In this document: in pieces, positions 1-6,987 of the stretch
Layout: each line of letters opens with the position of its first letter
Numbering within the stretch: the first letter of the stretch is position 1
Assembly (NCBI GenBank): GCA_046262635.1
Contig: JBHEMK010000096.1
Coordinates: 1-22,150, forward strand
Source of the DNA: JBHEMK01 sp046262635
Lineage (GTDB): Bacteria; Actinomycetota; Thermoleophilia; Gaiellales; Gaiellaceae
DNA: 22,150 nt
Direction of reading: 5' to 3'
Made by a program: the position numbers and the translations under genes
Notes under the pieces: model-generated
Database searches by the model: none
What the model saw: the letters and a program-made list of their open reading frames with translations, nothing else
Told to the model about the DNA's origin: nothing

Positions 1-54
1 GCCCCGTGCGCGTCCCGGGCAAGGAGACGTGCGGTTTGCGGCCCTGCCGCGAAC

Positions 55-60
55 AGACTA
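55..60 (-). promoter_or_regulatory. Possible -10 box (TAGTCT) overlapping the stop codon of the membrane protein gene
   Basis: On the minus strand the TAG stop codon of the O-antigen-ligase-like gene is followed by TCT, giving TAGTCT. This fits the TAnnnT pattern seen at other starts in this window, where the box also reuses a stop codon. The next gene to the left lies outside the window, so no start codon can be paired with it. The six bases could be chance. Confidence 0.25.
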
Positions 61-1518
61 CGCCTGCTCTACCGCCGCTGCGCGGGCGCCGGCCATGGTC
101 GGGGCCCGCGCAGCTGCAGGAGCGACGAGCGCGCCCCCGAGCGCCCACATGCAGTAGGCCACCCAAGGATCGCCTATCACGTCCGTCTGGATCGCGAGGA
201 CGAGGATCGCGGCCAGCGCGGCCGCGAAGCCGGCCGCCCAGGGGTCTCCGGCAGCGCCGGCACGGAGGAGCCCCGCAACGAGCCCGAGACCCCAGCCCGT
301 CCAGATGACGGCGCCGAGAATCCCGAGTTCGACGCCGAGTTCGGTGTAGTTCGACTCCCCGGCCTTCAGCGGCGTTCCGGTGCGTGAGGCCGTTTGGCCG
401 ACGTTGCCGAGCCCGTAGCCCTCCGGATGGTCGACCATCGTGCTGAAGCCGTCCCGCAGGCTCGCGAGGTGGCTGCGGATCGATGGCTCGTTCGTACTCC
501 CCGGTGAGTCCGGATTGGCGGTCGGGTTCTGCTTCCCCCTCTCGTGCTGCACGACGAGATCGGCCTTCGTGAACCGCCCCGTCGGCGCGATCTTCGGGAA
601 GACGTGCACCCAGGCGACCGCGATTCCGATCGTCAAGGCGGCGCACGCGAGCGGCAGGGGCTGCCTGCGCGCCGCTGCGAGTACGACGAAGCCGGCGGCG
701 AGCGCGACGAGCGAGGAGCGCGAGAACGTGAACAGGAGCCCGACGGCGGCACCAAGCGCAAGCGGTATCGCGATCCGCCCCCGCAGCCCGGAGACGGTGA
801 GGAGCAGAGCGACGACGCAGAGGTAGCCGCTCGCGAGCGGGCTGAGGAAGGTGGAGACGAGCCGACGCAGGAACGGCCGATCGCCGCCGACGTTGTAGAT
901 GAAGTTCTCGGGCAGGCCGCCCGTGCCGTGATAGTCGTAGCCGAGCTGCCGGTGGAAGTAGTCGGCGACGCCGTTGGACCGCCACCAGCCGATCGGGAGC
1001 GCGTAGACGTCAACGAGACCCGCGCCGGCCACCACGGCCGCCGTGCCGAGCACGGTCCAGGCGAGTCTGCGCAGTTGCGCGGCGTCGAGCCGCAACGACC
1101 GGCCGAGGAAGTAGGCGCCGACGGGAACGAGATCGTGCCGCGCGCCGAGTGCAACCGCGTGGCGCCCGGCCGCGCCGTCGAGCGCGCTCTGCGGGATCAG
1201 CGCATACACGACGACAACCGCGGCGAAGGCGAGCGCGAGTCCGTCGACGGGACCCGGCCGGAAGGGCAGCCTCCGCTCCCGGAACGCCGCCGTCCCGGAG
1301 CTGATCAGGGCCATGGCAAGCAGGATCTCCTTCCAGGCCGTGACCGCCGTCAGCGGACCGCCACGGAGGCCCGCGGCGTAGAGCGCCGCCATCGTCGCGT
1401 TGTGCGCCGCGAGGCCGACAACGAAGAGGTAGAGGGCGATCACTTGCCGGCGCCAGACGGCGGCTGCGGCCGCTGCGAGCAGCACCGCGTAGACGAGGAG
1501 CGCGGCGACCGTTCCCAT
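58..1518 (-). CDS. O-antigen ligase / polymerase-like polytopic membrane protein
   Basis: The 486-residue product is almost entirely hydrophobic helices with short loops, as in the Wzy/WaaL O-antigen ligase family (PF04932), which transfers or polymerises lipid-linked glycans outside the membrane. Family-like signs are the FSRSSLVALAAGF segment near residue 262, a large polar loop after it (about residues 300-390), and GESNYTELGVELG near residue 387, where many members have a conserved E/N-Y...E-G motif before the last helices. I chose the ATG at 1518 because a TACCCT box ends 7 bases upstream of it, and because residues encoded further upstream in the open frame (to 1701) are basic and low in hydrophobicity. 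No glycan genes are adjacent, so the substrate is unknown. It could equally be an exopolysaccharide polymerase. Confidence 0.8.
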   Translation of the reverse strand: MGTVAALLVYAVLLAAAAAAVWRRQVIALYLFVVGLAAHNATMAALYAAGLRGGPLTAVTAWKEILLAMALISSGTAAFRERRLPFRPGPVDGLALAFAAVVVVYALIPQSALDGAAGRHAVALGARHDLVPVGAYFLGRSLRLDAAQLRRLAWTVLGTAAVVAGAGLVDVYALPIGWWRSNGVADYFHRQLGYDYHGTGGLPENFIYNVGGDRPFLRRLVSTFLSPLASGYLCVVALLLTVSGLRGRIAIPLALGAAVGLLFTFSRSSLVALAAGFVVLAAARRQPLPLACAALTIGIAVAWVHVFPKIAPTGRFTKADLVVQHERGKQNPTANPDSPGSTNEPSIRSHLASLRDGFSTMVDHPEGYGLGNVGQTASRTGTPLKAGESNYTELGVELGILGAVIWTGWGLGLVAGLLRAGAAGDPWAAGFAAALAAILVLAIQTDVIGDPWVAYCMWALGGALVAPAAARAPTMAGARAAAVEQA

Positions 1519-2075
1519 CCGCCGGAGGGTACAGCGGGCCGAGCGCCTCAGCGCTCGTGCGGGGGCCGACGCGCTGTCGGCGATCGAGGCCGTGACCGGG
1601 AGCAGACGTCGGAGCAGCGACCACGAGCGGAGTTGCGGGCCAGGAGTCTTCAAGCTCCCGAATGAAGCCGCACGGTTCAACTCCAGTTGGCGGCACTCCA
1701 CGTCCTTTGCTCAGGAGAGAAACCGTTTGACGGTGGCCCCATCAAGCGATGAAGATGGATCTGGATGGGAGCGTCACGAGGCCTGACGAGACGACCGGTC
1801 AGCGAGGCGGCTGTGGCTCGAGCGTCATCTGTCGCAGCGCGAGGCGTTTCCTCCGCCAACAGCTCGCGGATCGAGGCCGGCACGAGGCAGCCGGGGGTTG
1901 AGGCGCCGCGCCGGCTCGCGAGCAAGCTCGGCGGCCCGTGGTACGAGTCGACTCGGTCCTGCCAGGCGTGGGAGTTGCTGCGCAGGGCCGAGCGCGAGGA
2001 GCAGGCGCTCGACGTCCTCGAGCCCGAGTCCGAGCTCAAGCTGAGCGCGGCGCCGGCCGCGGCCAACGCCGGGCG
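1519..2075. other. Intergenic stretch without a confident gene
   Basis: Bases 1532 to about 1764 show no frame with sustained G/C at third positions, no terminator-like hairpin and no tRNA fold. From about 1850 to 2079 the frame ending at the TGA at 2077 has strong G/C third-position bias and is listed separately as a doubtful small ORF. The long open frame on the opposite strand (1677-2579) is a shadow of the glycosylase gene. Confidence 0.5.
1526..1531 (-). promoter_or_regulatory. -10 box TACCCT for the O-antigen-ligase-like gene
   Basis: TACCCT on the minus strand ends 7 bases before the ATG at 1518. No Shine-Dalgarno sequence lies between them, so the transcript is probably leaderless or nearly so. 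No convincing -35 hexamer is visible. Confidence 0.55.
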
Positions 2076-2079
2076 TTGA
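1765..2079 (+). CDS. Doubtful small ORF upstream of the glycosylase gene
   Basis: This 104-codon frame is not recognised. Its second half is coding-like: third positions are almost all G or C from about 1850 on, and the last 50 residues are charged and look helical (for example LLRRAEREEQALDVLEPESE). The first part (1765-1840) lacks this bias, so the real start may be a later codon such as GTG at 1813, or the ORF may be a remnant of a longer gene. Its TGA overlaps the TTG start of the glycosylase gene (bases T-T-G-A at 2076-2079), a typical translational-coupling arrangement, which gives modest support to both. It could still be non-coding. Confidence 0.28.
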   Translation: MGASRGLTRRPVSEAAVARASSVAARGVSSANSSRIEAGTRQPGVEAPRRLASKLGGPWYESTRSCQAWELLRRAEREEQALDVLEPESELKLSAAPAAANAGR

Positions 2080-2930
2080 CCCTCGAGATCGGGGTGCGAC
2101 CCCGCGGCCCCTACTCCCTCGCGCTCTCTGCTCGACTCGCGGGCGACGCGACGCGAACCTTCCGCGACGGGGTGCTCACGGCGTGCATCGAGCCGGAGAG
2201 CATCGCCCGGGCATGGCAGCTGCCCGACGGGACCGTTCGGATCCGCGCACGGTCCGAGGCTGCGGCGGCGCGGCTTCGCTGGACTCTCGGCCTGGACGAA
2301 GACCACTCCGGCTTCCTCCGCCTCGTGCGCCACGACCCGCTGCTCGGGCGTGCCGCCCGGGAGCTGCGGGGGTTGCGACCGATCCGCCTCGGCTCGGTCG
2401 CGCAGGCGCTTCTGCGCGCCCTCTGCGGACAGCTGATCGAGGCAAAGCGCGCACGCAGTCTCGAGCGGCGGCTGATCCACGGTGTGTCTCCGGCCGGCCC
2501 TGAGGGGCTGCACGCGCCTCCCTCCTGCGCCGATCTGGGGCGTTCGTCGGCGGCCGGACTCCGCGCGTCGGGCCTCCACGCCCGGCGCGCTGCGACGCTC
2601 CTGCGTGTCTGCCGGACCGTCGAGCTCGAGCGGCTGCGCGGACTTGAGACCGCGGCCGTGGCGGCCCGGCTCGAGCGGGAGCGGGGCCTGGGGCCGTGGT
2701 CGGTCGGCATCGTCTGCCTCGAGGGCCTGGGCCGCTACGAGTACGGGCTCGTCGGCGACCTCGGACTGGTCAAGCTGCTCGCAGCACTGCGGGGCCGCCG
2801 GGTCGAGGGCTGGGAGACCGCCGAGCTGCTCGAGCCCTACGGCGAGTGGGGCGGGATCGCAAGCGTCTACCTCCTGGCCGGTTACGGCCGCGGGCTTCTC
2901 CCCGTCGAGCCGGCCCGTCGCGCGGCATGA
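2076..2930 (+). CDS. AlkA-like DNA-3-methyladenine glycosylase (HhH-GPD family)
   Basis: The 284-residue product fits a base-excision-repair glycosylase that removes alkylated purines from DNA. The helix-hairpin-helix/GPD signature is clear: RERGLGPWSVGIVCLEGLG around residues 200-219 (GPW at 206-208), followed by GLVGDLGL, where Asp228 sits at the place of the catalytic aspartate (AlkA Asp238). An N-terminal AlkA-type region of about 80 residues precedes the HhH domain. I chose TTG at 2076 because it overlaps the TGA of the upstream frame and because the family-like sequence (LTLEIGVRPRG) begins there. The frame is open back to 1938. The 3' end overlaps the next gene by ATGA, so it is co-transcribed with the methyltransferase. 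Substrate preference cannot be read from sequence. Confidence 0.85.
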   Translation: MTLEIGVRPRGPYSLALSARLAGDATRTFRDGVLTACIEPESIARAWQLPDGTVRIRARSEAAAARLRWTLGLDEDHSGFLRLVRHDPLLGRAARELRGLRPIRLGSVAQALLRALCGQLIEAKRARSLERRLIHGVSPAGPEGLHAPPSCADLGRSSAAGLRASGLHARRAATLLRVCRTVELERLRGLETAAVAARLERERGLGPWSVGIVCLEGLGRYEYGLVGDLGLVKLLAALRGRRVEGWETAELLEPYGEWGGIASVYLLAGYGRGLLPVEPARRAA

Positions 2931-3568
2931 GCGTCAACGAGGCCTGGGCCCGCTGGCGCGCCTCCTTCGTGCCCGACGCCACCCGGACGCTCGCCGAGAC
3001 CGACTTCCTCGTCCGCCGGCTGCCGCTCCCGGCGTTCCGGCGCGTACTGGACGTCTGCTGCGGGCGTGGGCGCCACGCCCGCGAGCTCGCCGGCCGCGGC
3101 TACCGCGTCACCGGCATCGACCTCGATCCCGAGGCGGTCGCGGAGGCCTCGAGGCTCGCTCCGGACGCCGAGTTCCGTGCGCTCGACGTGCGGGAGCTCG
3201 GTTCGCTCGACCAGGAGTTCGACGCGATCGTCTCGCTCGGCCAGACGTTCGGCCTCTTCGACGCTGCCACAAACGCGGCGGTGCTCGAAGCGATGAGCGA
3301 CCGGCTGCGGCCCGGCGGCCGGATCGTGCTCGACGTCTTCGACCGGCGTTTCCTCGAATCCGCCGTCGACGTAGCCGCGGCCACGATGCGGATCAAGCTC
3401 GAGGAGGGGGGCGAGTTCGAGTGGCTCGTCTACGCACCGGACGAGCTCCGCGCCGTCGCGGGGGAGCGGGGGCTCCGTCAGCTCGTCGCGTGCACCGGCT
3501 TCTCCGAAGACGCCGCCGCCGACGGCAGCACGCCGCGGTTCCAGCTCGTGCTCGAGCGGCCTGCGTAG
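2927..3568 (+). CDS. Class I SAM-dependent methyltransferase
   Basis: The 213-residue product has the Rossmann-like methyltransferase fold. Motif I is LDVCCGRGRH (residues 41-50), followed by the acidic strand end GYRVTGIDLD that binds the SAM ribose, then FDAIVSLGQTFG (motif II/IV region) and LRPGGRIVLDVFD (post-motif region). This is the generic Methyltransf_11/25 pattern, found in small-molecule methyltransferases, and it does not identify a substrate. The ATG at 2927 overlaps the glycosylase stop codon as ATGA, so translation is probably coupled. Its own TAG stop forms the first three bases of the TAGACT box in front of proC. The co-transcription with a repair glycosylase does not by itself imply a DNA-repair role. 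Confidence 0.85.
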   Translation: MSVNEAWARWRASFVPDATRTLAETDFLVRRLPLPAFRRVLDVCCGRGRHARELAGRGYRVTGIDLDPEAVAEASRLAPDAEFRALDVRELGSLDQEFDAIVSLGQTFGLFDAATNAAVLEAMSDRLRPGGRIVLDVFDRRFLESAVDVAAATMRIKLEEGGEFEWLVYAPDELRAVAGERGLRQLVACTGFSEDAAADGSTPRFQLVLERPA

Positions 3569-3571
3569 ACT
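3566..3571 (+). promoter_or_regulatory. -10 box TAGACT in front of proC
   Basis: TAGACT begins with the TAG stop codon of the methyltransferase gene and ends 9 bases before the proC ATG at 3581. A start of transcription 6-7 bases downstream would leave a 5' leader of only 2-3 bases. No ribosome binding site lies in the 12-base gap between the genes, which supports a separate, near-leaderless proC transcript. Confidence 0.55.
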
Positions 3572-3580
3572 GCGGCACAA

Positions 3581-4396
3581 ATGTCGCGGCGGATCGCGAT
3601 TCTGGGCGCCGGCAAGATCGGGGAGGCGCTGCTCTCGGGGCTGCTCAGCTCGGGCTGGCGCGCGCCCGGTGAGATCGTCGTCACTGCGCGCCGCGCAGAG
3701 CGGATCGCCGAGCTGACCGGGCGCCATGGTGTGACGGGGACACTCGAGAACGCCGCGGCGGTCGCCGGGTCGGCGCTCGTCGTCATCGCGGTCAAGCCCC
3801 AGGACATCGAGCCGCTCCTGGGCGAGATCGGGGGCCTGCTCGCGACCCACCAGACCGTCCTCACGATCGCCGCCGCGATCCCGACCGCCAGGATCGAGGC
3901 GCGACTTGCTCCAGGCGTTCCCGTCTGCCGGGCGATGCCGAATGCCCCCTCCACCGTCCACGAGGGGATGGCCGGGCTCTGTGCGGGCGCTCACGCCGGC
4001 GAAGACAACCTCGCGCTCGCCGAGGAAGCGCTCGCGCACCTCGGCGCCGTCGTGCGAGTGCCCGAGGGCTCGATGGACGCCGTCACCGCGATCTCCGGCT
4101 CCGGGCCCGCCTATTTCGCCCTGCTTGCCGAGGCGATGATCGAGGCGGGCCTCCTCCTCAGCCTTTCCCGGGAGATCTCGACCCAGCTCGTCGTCCAGAC
4201 GATGCTCGGCACGGCGAAGAAGCTGCGCGACGAGAAGATCCATCCCGTCGAGCTGCGCGAGGCGGTCACCTCGCCCGGTGGTACCACGATCGCGGCGATC
4301 CGCGAGCTCGAGTCGGCAGGGGTGCGCGCCGCGTTCCTCAATGCGATCCAGGCGGCGATGGAACGGTCGCGCGAGCTCGCGGCTGGCGAGCCATGA
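3581..4396 (+). CDS. proC: Pyrroline-5-carboxylate reductase
   Basis: ProC catalyses the last step of proline synthesis, the NAD(P)H-dependent reduction of 1-pyrroline-5-carboxylate, in the cytosol. The 271-residue length is typical. The N-terminal dinucleotide-binding motif is ILGAGKIGEALL (glycines at 9, 11 and 14). CRAMPNAP and AISGSGPAYF are conserved in the family, and the C-terminal P5CR signature is LREAVTSPGGTTIAAI followed by a long helix. The start at 3581 gives the normal N-terminus directly before the Rossmann fold. It overlaps the downstream gene by 4 bases (ATGA), so it is co-translated with the phosphogluconolactonase. No proA or proB is nearby. Confidence 0.96.
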   Translation: MSRRIAILGAGKIGEALLSGLLSSGWRAPGEIVVTARRAERIAELTGRHGVTGTLENAAAVAGSALVVIAVKPQDIEPLLGEIGGLLATHQTVLTIAAAIPTARIEARLAPGVPVCRAMPNAPSTVHEGMAGLCAGAHAGEDNLALAEEALAHLGAVVRVPEGSMDAVTAISGSGPAYFALLAEAMIEAGLLLSLSREISTQLVVQTMLGTAKKLRDEKIHPVELREAVTSPGGTTIAAIRELESAGVRAAFLNAIQAAMERSRELAAGEP

Positions 4397-5070
4397 GCGG
4401 GATCGAGATCGTCGTCGTGGAAGACTGTCCGCGCTACGTGGCCGAGCGCCTCGCCGAGGCGGCCCGGGTCGGCGGCGCCATCGTCCTGACCGGCGGCTCG
4501 ACGCCGAAGCAGGCCTACGAGCTCGCCGCCCAGCTGCAGCCCGACTGGAGCCGGGTCGAGGTCTGGTGGGGAGACGAGCGCTGCGTGCCGCCCGACGACG
4601 AGCGCTCGAACTACGGGATGGCGAAGGCAGCACTCCTCGACCGGCTCGCCGTGCCACCCGCACTGGTGCACCGCATGCGCGGCGAGCTCGGCAAGCAGGC
4701 GGGCGCCGACGCCTACGACGCCGAGCTCGGGCACACGGCACTCGACCTCGTTTTGCTCGGGCTCGGCCCGGACGGCCATGTCGCCTCCCTCTATCCGAAC
4801 CAGCCCGCACTCGACGAGAGGGAGCGGCGCGCGATCGGGGCGGAGGCGCACCTGGAGCCCTTCGTCGACCGGATCACGATGACGCTGCCGACGCTCCGCA
4901 GCGCCAGCCTCGTGATCTTCCTCGTCGCCGGTGGGGACAAGGCTGACGCGGTTGCCCGGGCCTTCGGAGGCGAGCCCGACCGGGCCACGCCAGGCAGCCT
5001 CGTCCGCGCCGAGACCGGGCGGACGGTCGCGGTGCTGGATCACGCTGCCGCGGCCCTGCTCGATATATAG
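4393..5070 (+). CDS. pgl: 6-phosphogluconolactonase
   Basis: Pgl hydrolyses 6-phosphogluconolactone to 6-phosphogluconate in the oxidative pentose phosphate pathway. The 225-residue protein is of the DevB/Pgl type (glucosamine-6-phosphate isomerase-like fold). The family hallmarks are present: the phosphate loop LTGGSTPKQAY, VWWGDERCVPPDDERSNYG, and LLGLGPDGHVASLYP containing the catalytic-site histidine. The ATG overlaps the proC stop as ATGA. zwf and gnd, the usual pathway neighbours, are absent here. The pgl TAG stop lies inside a TATAGT sequence that could be the -10 box of the next gene. NADPH from the pathway serves ProC, but the pairing may be incidental. Confidence 0.94.
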   Translation: MSGIEIVVVEDCPRYVAERLAEAARVGGAIVLTGGSTPKQAYELAAQLQPDWSRVEVWWGDERCVPPDDERSNYGMAKAALLDRLAVPPALVHRMRGELGKQAGADAYDAELGHTALDLVLLGLGPDGHVASLYPNQPALDERERRAIGAEAHLEPFVDRITMTLPTLRSASLVIFLVAGGDKADAVARAFGGEPDRATPGSLVRAETGRTVAVLDHAAAALLDI

Positions 5071-5071
5071 T
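5066..5071 (+). promoter_or_regulatory. Possible -10 box TATAGT for the ArsR-like regulator
   Basis: TATAGT contains the TAG stop codon of pgl and is the most AT-rich hexamer in the area. A transcript starting about 7 bases downstream would carry a leader of roughly 60-75 bases before the regulator. No clear -35 box is seen, so read-through from proC-pgl is also possible. Confidence 0.35.
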
Positions 5072-5137
5072 CGCGGCGCGGCGGAACCGATTCCGCCAAG
5101 CGGGGACACGGCAGAGCCGATAGAGAAGCCCCAGGCT

Positions 5138-5659
5138 GTGCGGGAGACACTCGTGCTGGACCAGCCGGAGCAGCTGAAGGCGCTCGGGCATCCGCTGCGC
5201 GTGCGCACGCTCGAGCTACTCGGCCACGATCCGGATTGCCAGCTGACGAATCGCGAGCTCGCCCGCCGGCTCGGAGTCGATCCCGGCCACCTCCACTTCC
5301 ACGTCAAGATGCTGCTTAGGGCGGGGCTGATCGAGCTCGCCGAGCCACGCGGCACCGGCCGGCAAAAGCCGTATCGCTCGGTCGCGAAGACGATCCGGGT
5401 CGACCCCGACCTGCTTGCCGCCGGCGGAGCCGCGGGGATGCAGGCCGCAATTCTCGACGAGGTGCAGCGTGGGCTCGCGGACTACGGCTCGAGCGGCCGC
5501 TTCCGCTCGGCGCAGGTGACGATCCGGATGAGTCTCGACAGGGCTGCCGAGTTCATCACCGAGGCGCTCGAGCGCGCCGACGCGTGGGAGGACGGCTCCG
5601 AGGACCAGATCGTCCTGACGATGTTCGCCTCGCCGCCCACGCAGCGCACCGACCGCTAG
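5138..5659 (+). CDS. ArsR-like winged-helix transcriptional regulator
   Basis: The 173-residue product has an N-terminal winged helix-turn-helix of ArsR/HTH_20 type: LKALGHPLRVRTLELL (helices 1-2), LTNRELARRLGVDPGHLHFH (recognition unit) and VKMLLRAGLIEL leading into the wing. The HPLRxRxLELL helix is very typical. The C-terminal 90 residues are helical and lack the cysteine pairs of metal-sensing ArsR proteins, so the ligand is unknown. Start choice is uncertain. GTG at 5138 is used here, but GTG at 5153 is also in frame and has GGGAG 6 bases upstream. The open frame extends further 5' into pgl and is not used. The gene ends about 100 bases before a strong terminator hairpin. Confidence 0.85.
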   Translation: MRETLVLDQPEQLKALGHPLRVRTLELLGHDPDCQLTNRELARRLGVDPGHLHFHVKMLLRAGLIELAEPRGTGRQKPYRSVAKTIRVDPDLLAAGGAAGMQAAILDEVQRGLADYGSSGRFRSAQVTIRMSLDRAAEFITEALERADAWEDGSEDQIVLTMFASPPTQRTDR

Positions 5660-5760
5660 CCGAGGCTCCCGGGCGACCGTGAATCCTGCCGGGCGCGAGG
5701 CGACGCGCCTTCTGGCAGCCGGTGGCGTGGACGGGAACCGGTCGCTCGCGCGGCAGCCCC

Positions 5761-5787
5761 GGGAGGACGGCGTGCCGCCGTCCTCCC
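5761..5787. terminator. Perfect 12-bp hairpin between convergent genes
   Basis: GGGAGGACGGCG (5761-5772), loop TGC, and CGCCGTCCTCCC (5776-5787) form a perfect 12-bp stem. It lies between the convergent ArsR-like gene (plus, ends 5659) and the helical-repeat gene (minus, stop at 5789), so it can serve both strands. There is no T-tract on either side, as is common for hairpin terminators in high-GC actinobacteria. Confidence 0.8.
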
Positions 5788-5788
5788 G

Positions 5789-6451
5789 CTACGAGGGCAG
5801 AAGTGCCGAGCCCGGCAGGCTAGCCGCGACGTCGCGCCGGGCCGCAAGTGCCTGCAGCACGAGCACAGTGTCCGCGACCGGCATGTCCTCGAGGTACTCC
5901 TCCCGCTGTTCGAAGGAGTCGAGCACCGCCTCGACGGCGACCCGGTAGCCGGCCCGGTCGGCCCCCGCGATCGCCGCGAGCGCGTCGGCGACTGCCGGCG
6001 GGAAGTCCTCCGCCGCACGCAGCGTCGCCGCAACCGAGCGTGCCTCGTCGTCACGCCGGAGCACGAGGAGTGACAGGGCCGCTGCATAGCGGCCGATCGC
6101 GGATTCGGCCCCGGCCGCGCCTAGCTCGAGCGCCCAGCGGGCCGCCTCCTCGGCGCCGGGCCGGTCGCCGGCGAGGACGCGTGCCTTCACCGCGCCGATC
6201 GGCCGGCCCCAGCTGCCGGGCGGTGCACCGCCCCAGCTTTCGCGATAGCGCTCGGCTGCCCAGCCAAACCAGGTGCCTGCGGCCTCCAGCTCACCCCGCA
6301 TGAGAAAGGCGAGGCCGGCCGCACTGGCCACGTTACCGAGCCGGGTCAGCTGGCGCTGGCGCTGATCCGGGTCGGTGGTCTCACCGAGCCGAGTTGTGCC
6401 CTGCCGATAGCGTCGCTCTAGCTGCTGCCCCAGCTCCGCCCAGTCGGTCAC
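5789..6451 (-). CDS. Hypothetical protein with TPR-like helical repeats
   Basis: I do not recognise a named family. The 220-residue product is rich in Ala, Arg and Glu and reads as a chain of amphipathic helix pairs of the tetratricopeptide kind, such as ASAAGLAFLMRGELEAAGTW, AERYRESWG, AVKARVLAGDRPGAEEAARW, AALSLLVLRRDDEARSVAA, and a final VADTVLVLQALAARRDVAA. It has no signal peptide or membrane segment, so it is probably cytosolic. GTG at 6451 is chosen over ATG at 6475 because a TACTGT box ends exactly 6 bases before the GTG and would be inside the coding region of the longer form. A protein-protein interaction role is likely but unproven. It has no operon partners. Confidence 0.75.
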   Translation of the reverse strand: MTDWAELGQQLERRYRQGTTRLGETTDPDQRQRQLTRLGNVASAAGLAFLMRGELEAAGTWFGWAAERYRESWGGAPPGSWGRPIGAVKARVLAGDRPGAEEAARWALELGAAGAESAIGRYAAALSLLVLRRDDEARSVAATLRAAEDFPPAVADALAAIAGADRAGYRVAVEAVLDSFEQREEYLEDMPVADTVLVLQALAARRDVAASLPGSALLPS

Positions 6452-6457
6452 GGCGCC

Positions 6458-6463
6458 ACAGTA
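6458..6463 (-). promoter_or_regulatory. -10 box TACTGT of a leaderless transcript
   Basis: TACTGT on the minus strand ends exactly 6 bases before the GTG at 6451, with GGCGCC between them. The spacing matches the other leaderless starts in the window and decides the start codon of the helical-repeat gene. Confidence 0.6.
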
Positions 6464-6987
6464 TGGTCGAAACATTCTTCTACCGCCTTTCGGTTGCTGA
6501 CGGGGCCAGACTCGTCTTCACGCCTCGGGCGAGAGGGAGCGCCTCGTCGCACTCGCGATCGCGCCCGGGCCGGCGGCGCGGCGCGGACGTCGGAACCGGT
6601 TCGAGGGGCTATCGCCGATGCGCTCGCGCTGAAGGCCCGAGGCGGAGGTCTGGGCGATTGACACGAGCGCCGACTCCGTCCGGTGGCGCGTTCGGAGACG
6701 GCGCTGCACGGCCGGGGCAGAGCGCGTCTCCATCCGGCTCGGCGACGTGCTCGACCGCGCGCCGGCTGGGCTCGTGCCCGCGAACCTGCCGTACCTGCTG
6801 GGCGAACCGAGGCTGGCCGCGGTCGCCGGGAGCCGCCGGAGTCGGTCGACGCGCCGGGCGACGGCCTCACGCACGCCGGCGGCTGCTCGATGCGATCCAG
6901 GTCCGCGCGCGGCTGATCGAGGTCGATCGCGCGAATCTGGGCGGCCTGCGGGAGCAACTAGAGTCCTCCGCGTGGGCCGCGAGCTGA
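6463..6987 (+). pseudogene. prmC: Decayed prmC (release factor glutamine methyltransferase), multiply frameshifted
   Basis: No single frame holds a gene, but joining frames gives the PrmC/HemK order. LVFTPR (6510-6528) is followed by GERERLVALAIAPGPAA (next frame), then DVGTGS (6586-6603) continuing in another frame as AIADALALKAR, which is SAM motif I. Then EAEVWAIDTSADSVR (from 6639), VSIRLGDVLD, the catalytic-type motif ANLPYL near 6780, EPPESVDAPGDGL (6830-6868), and RRLLDAIQ with a last EVDRANLGGLREQLE ending at TGA 6985-6987. At least six frame changes are needed, the N-terminal substrate domain is missing and a C-terminal segment is shortened. PrmC methylates release factors RF1/RF2. 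An intact copy must be expected elsewhere. Sequencing error alone is unlikely given so many shifts. Confidence 0.8.
6959..6964 (+). promoter_or_regulatory. -10 box TAGAGT for fadA
   Basis: TAGAGT ends 7 bases before the GTG start of fadA at 6972, with CCTCCGC between them and no Shine-Dalgarno sequence. It lies in the 3' end of the prmC remnant, over the codons of its last residues. Confidence 0.55.

Noticed and set aside
1664..1690. GGTTCAACTCC resembling a tRNA T-loop
   Set aside because: The flanking bases cannot form the five-base T stem, and no acceptor or anticodon stem could be drawn around it.
1677..2579. Minus-strand frame opposite the glycosylase gene
   Set aside because: No recognisable motif. 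The plus strand has the HhH-GPD motif, catalytic Asp and coupling overlaps.
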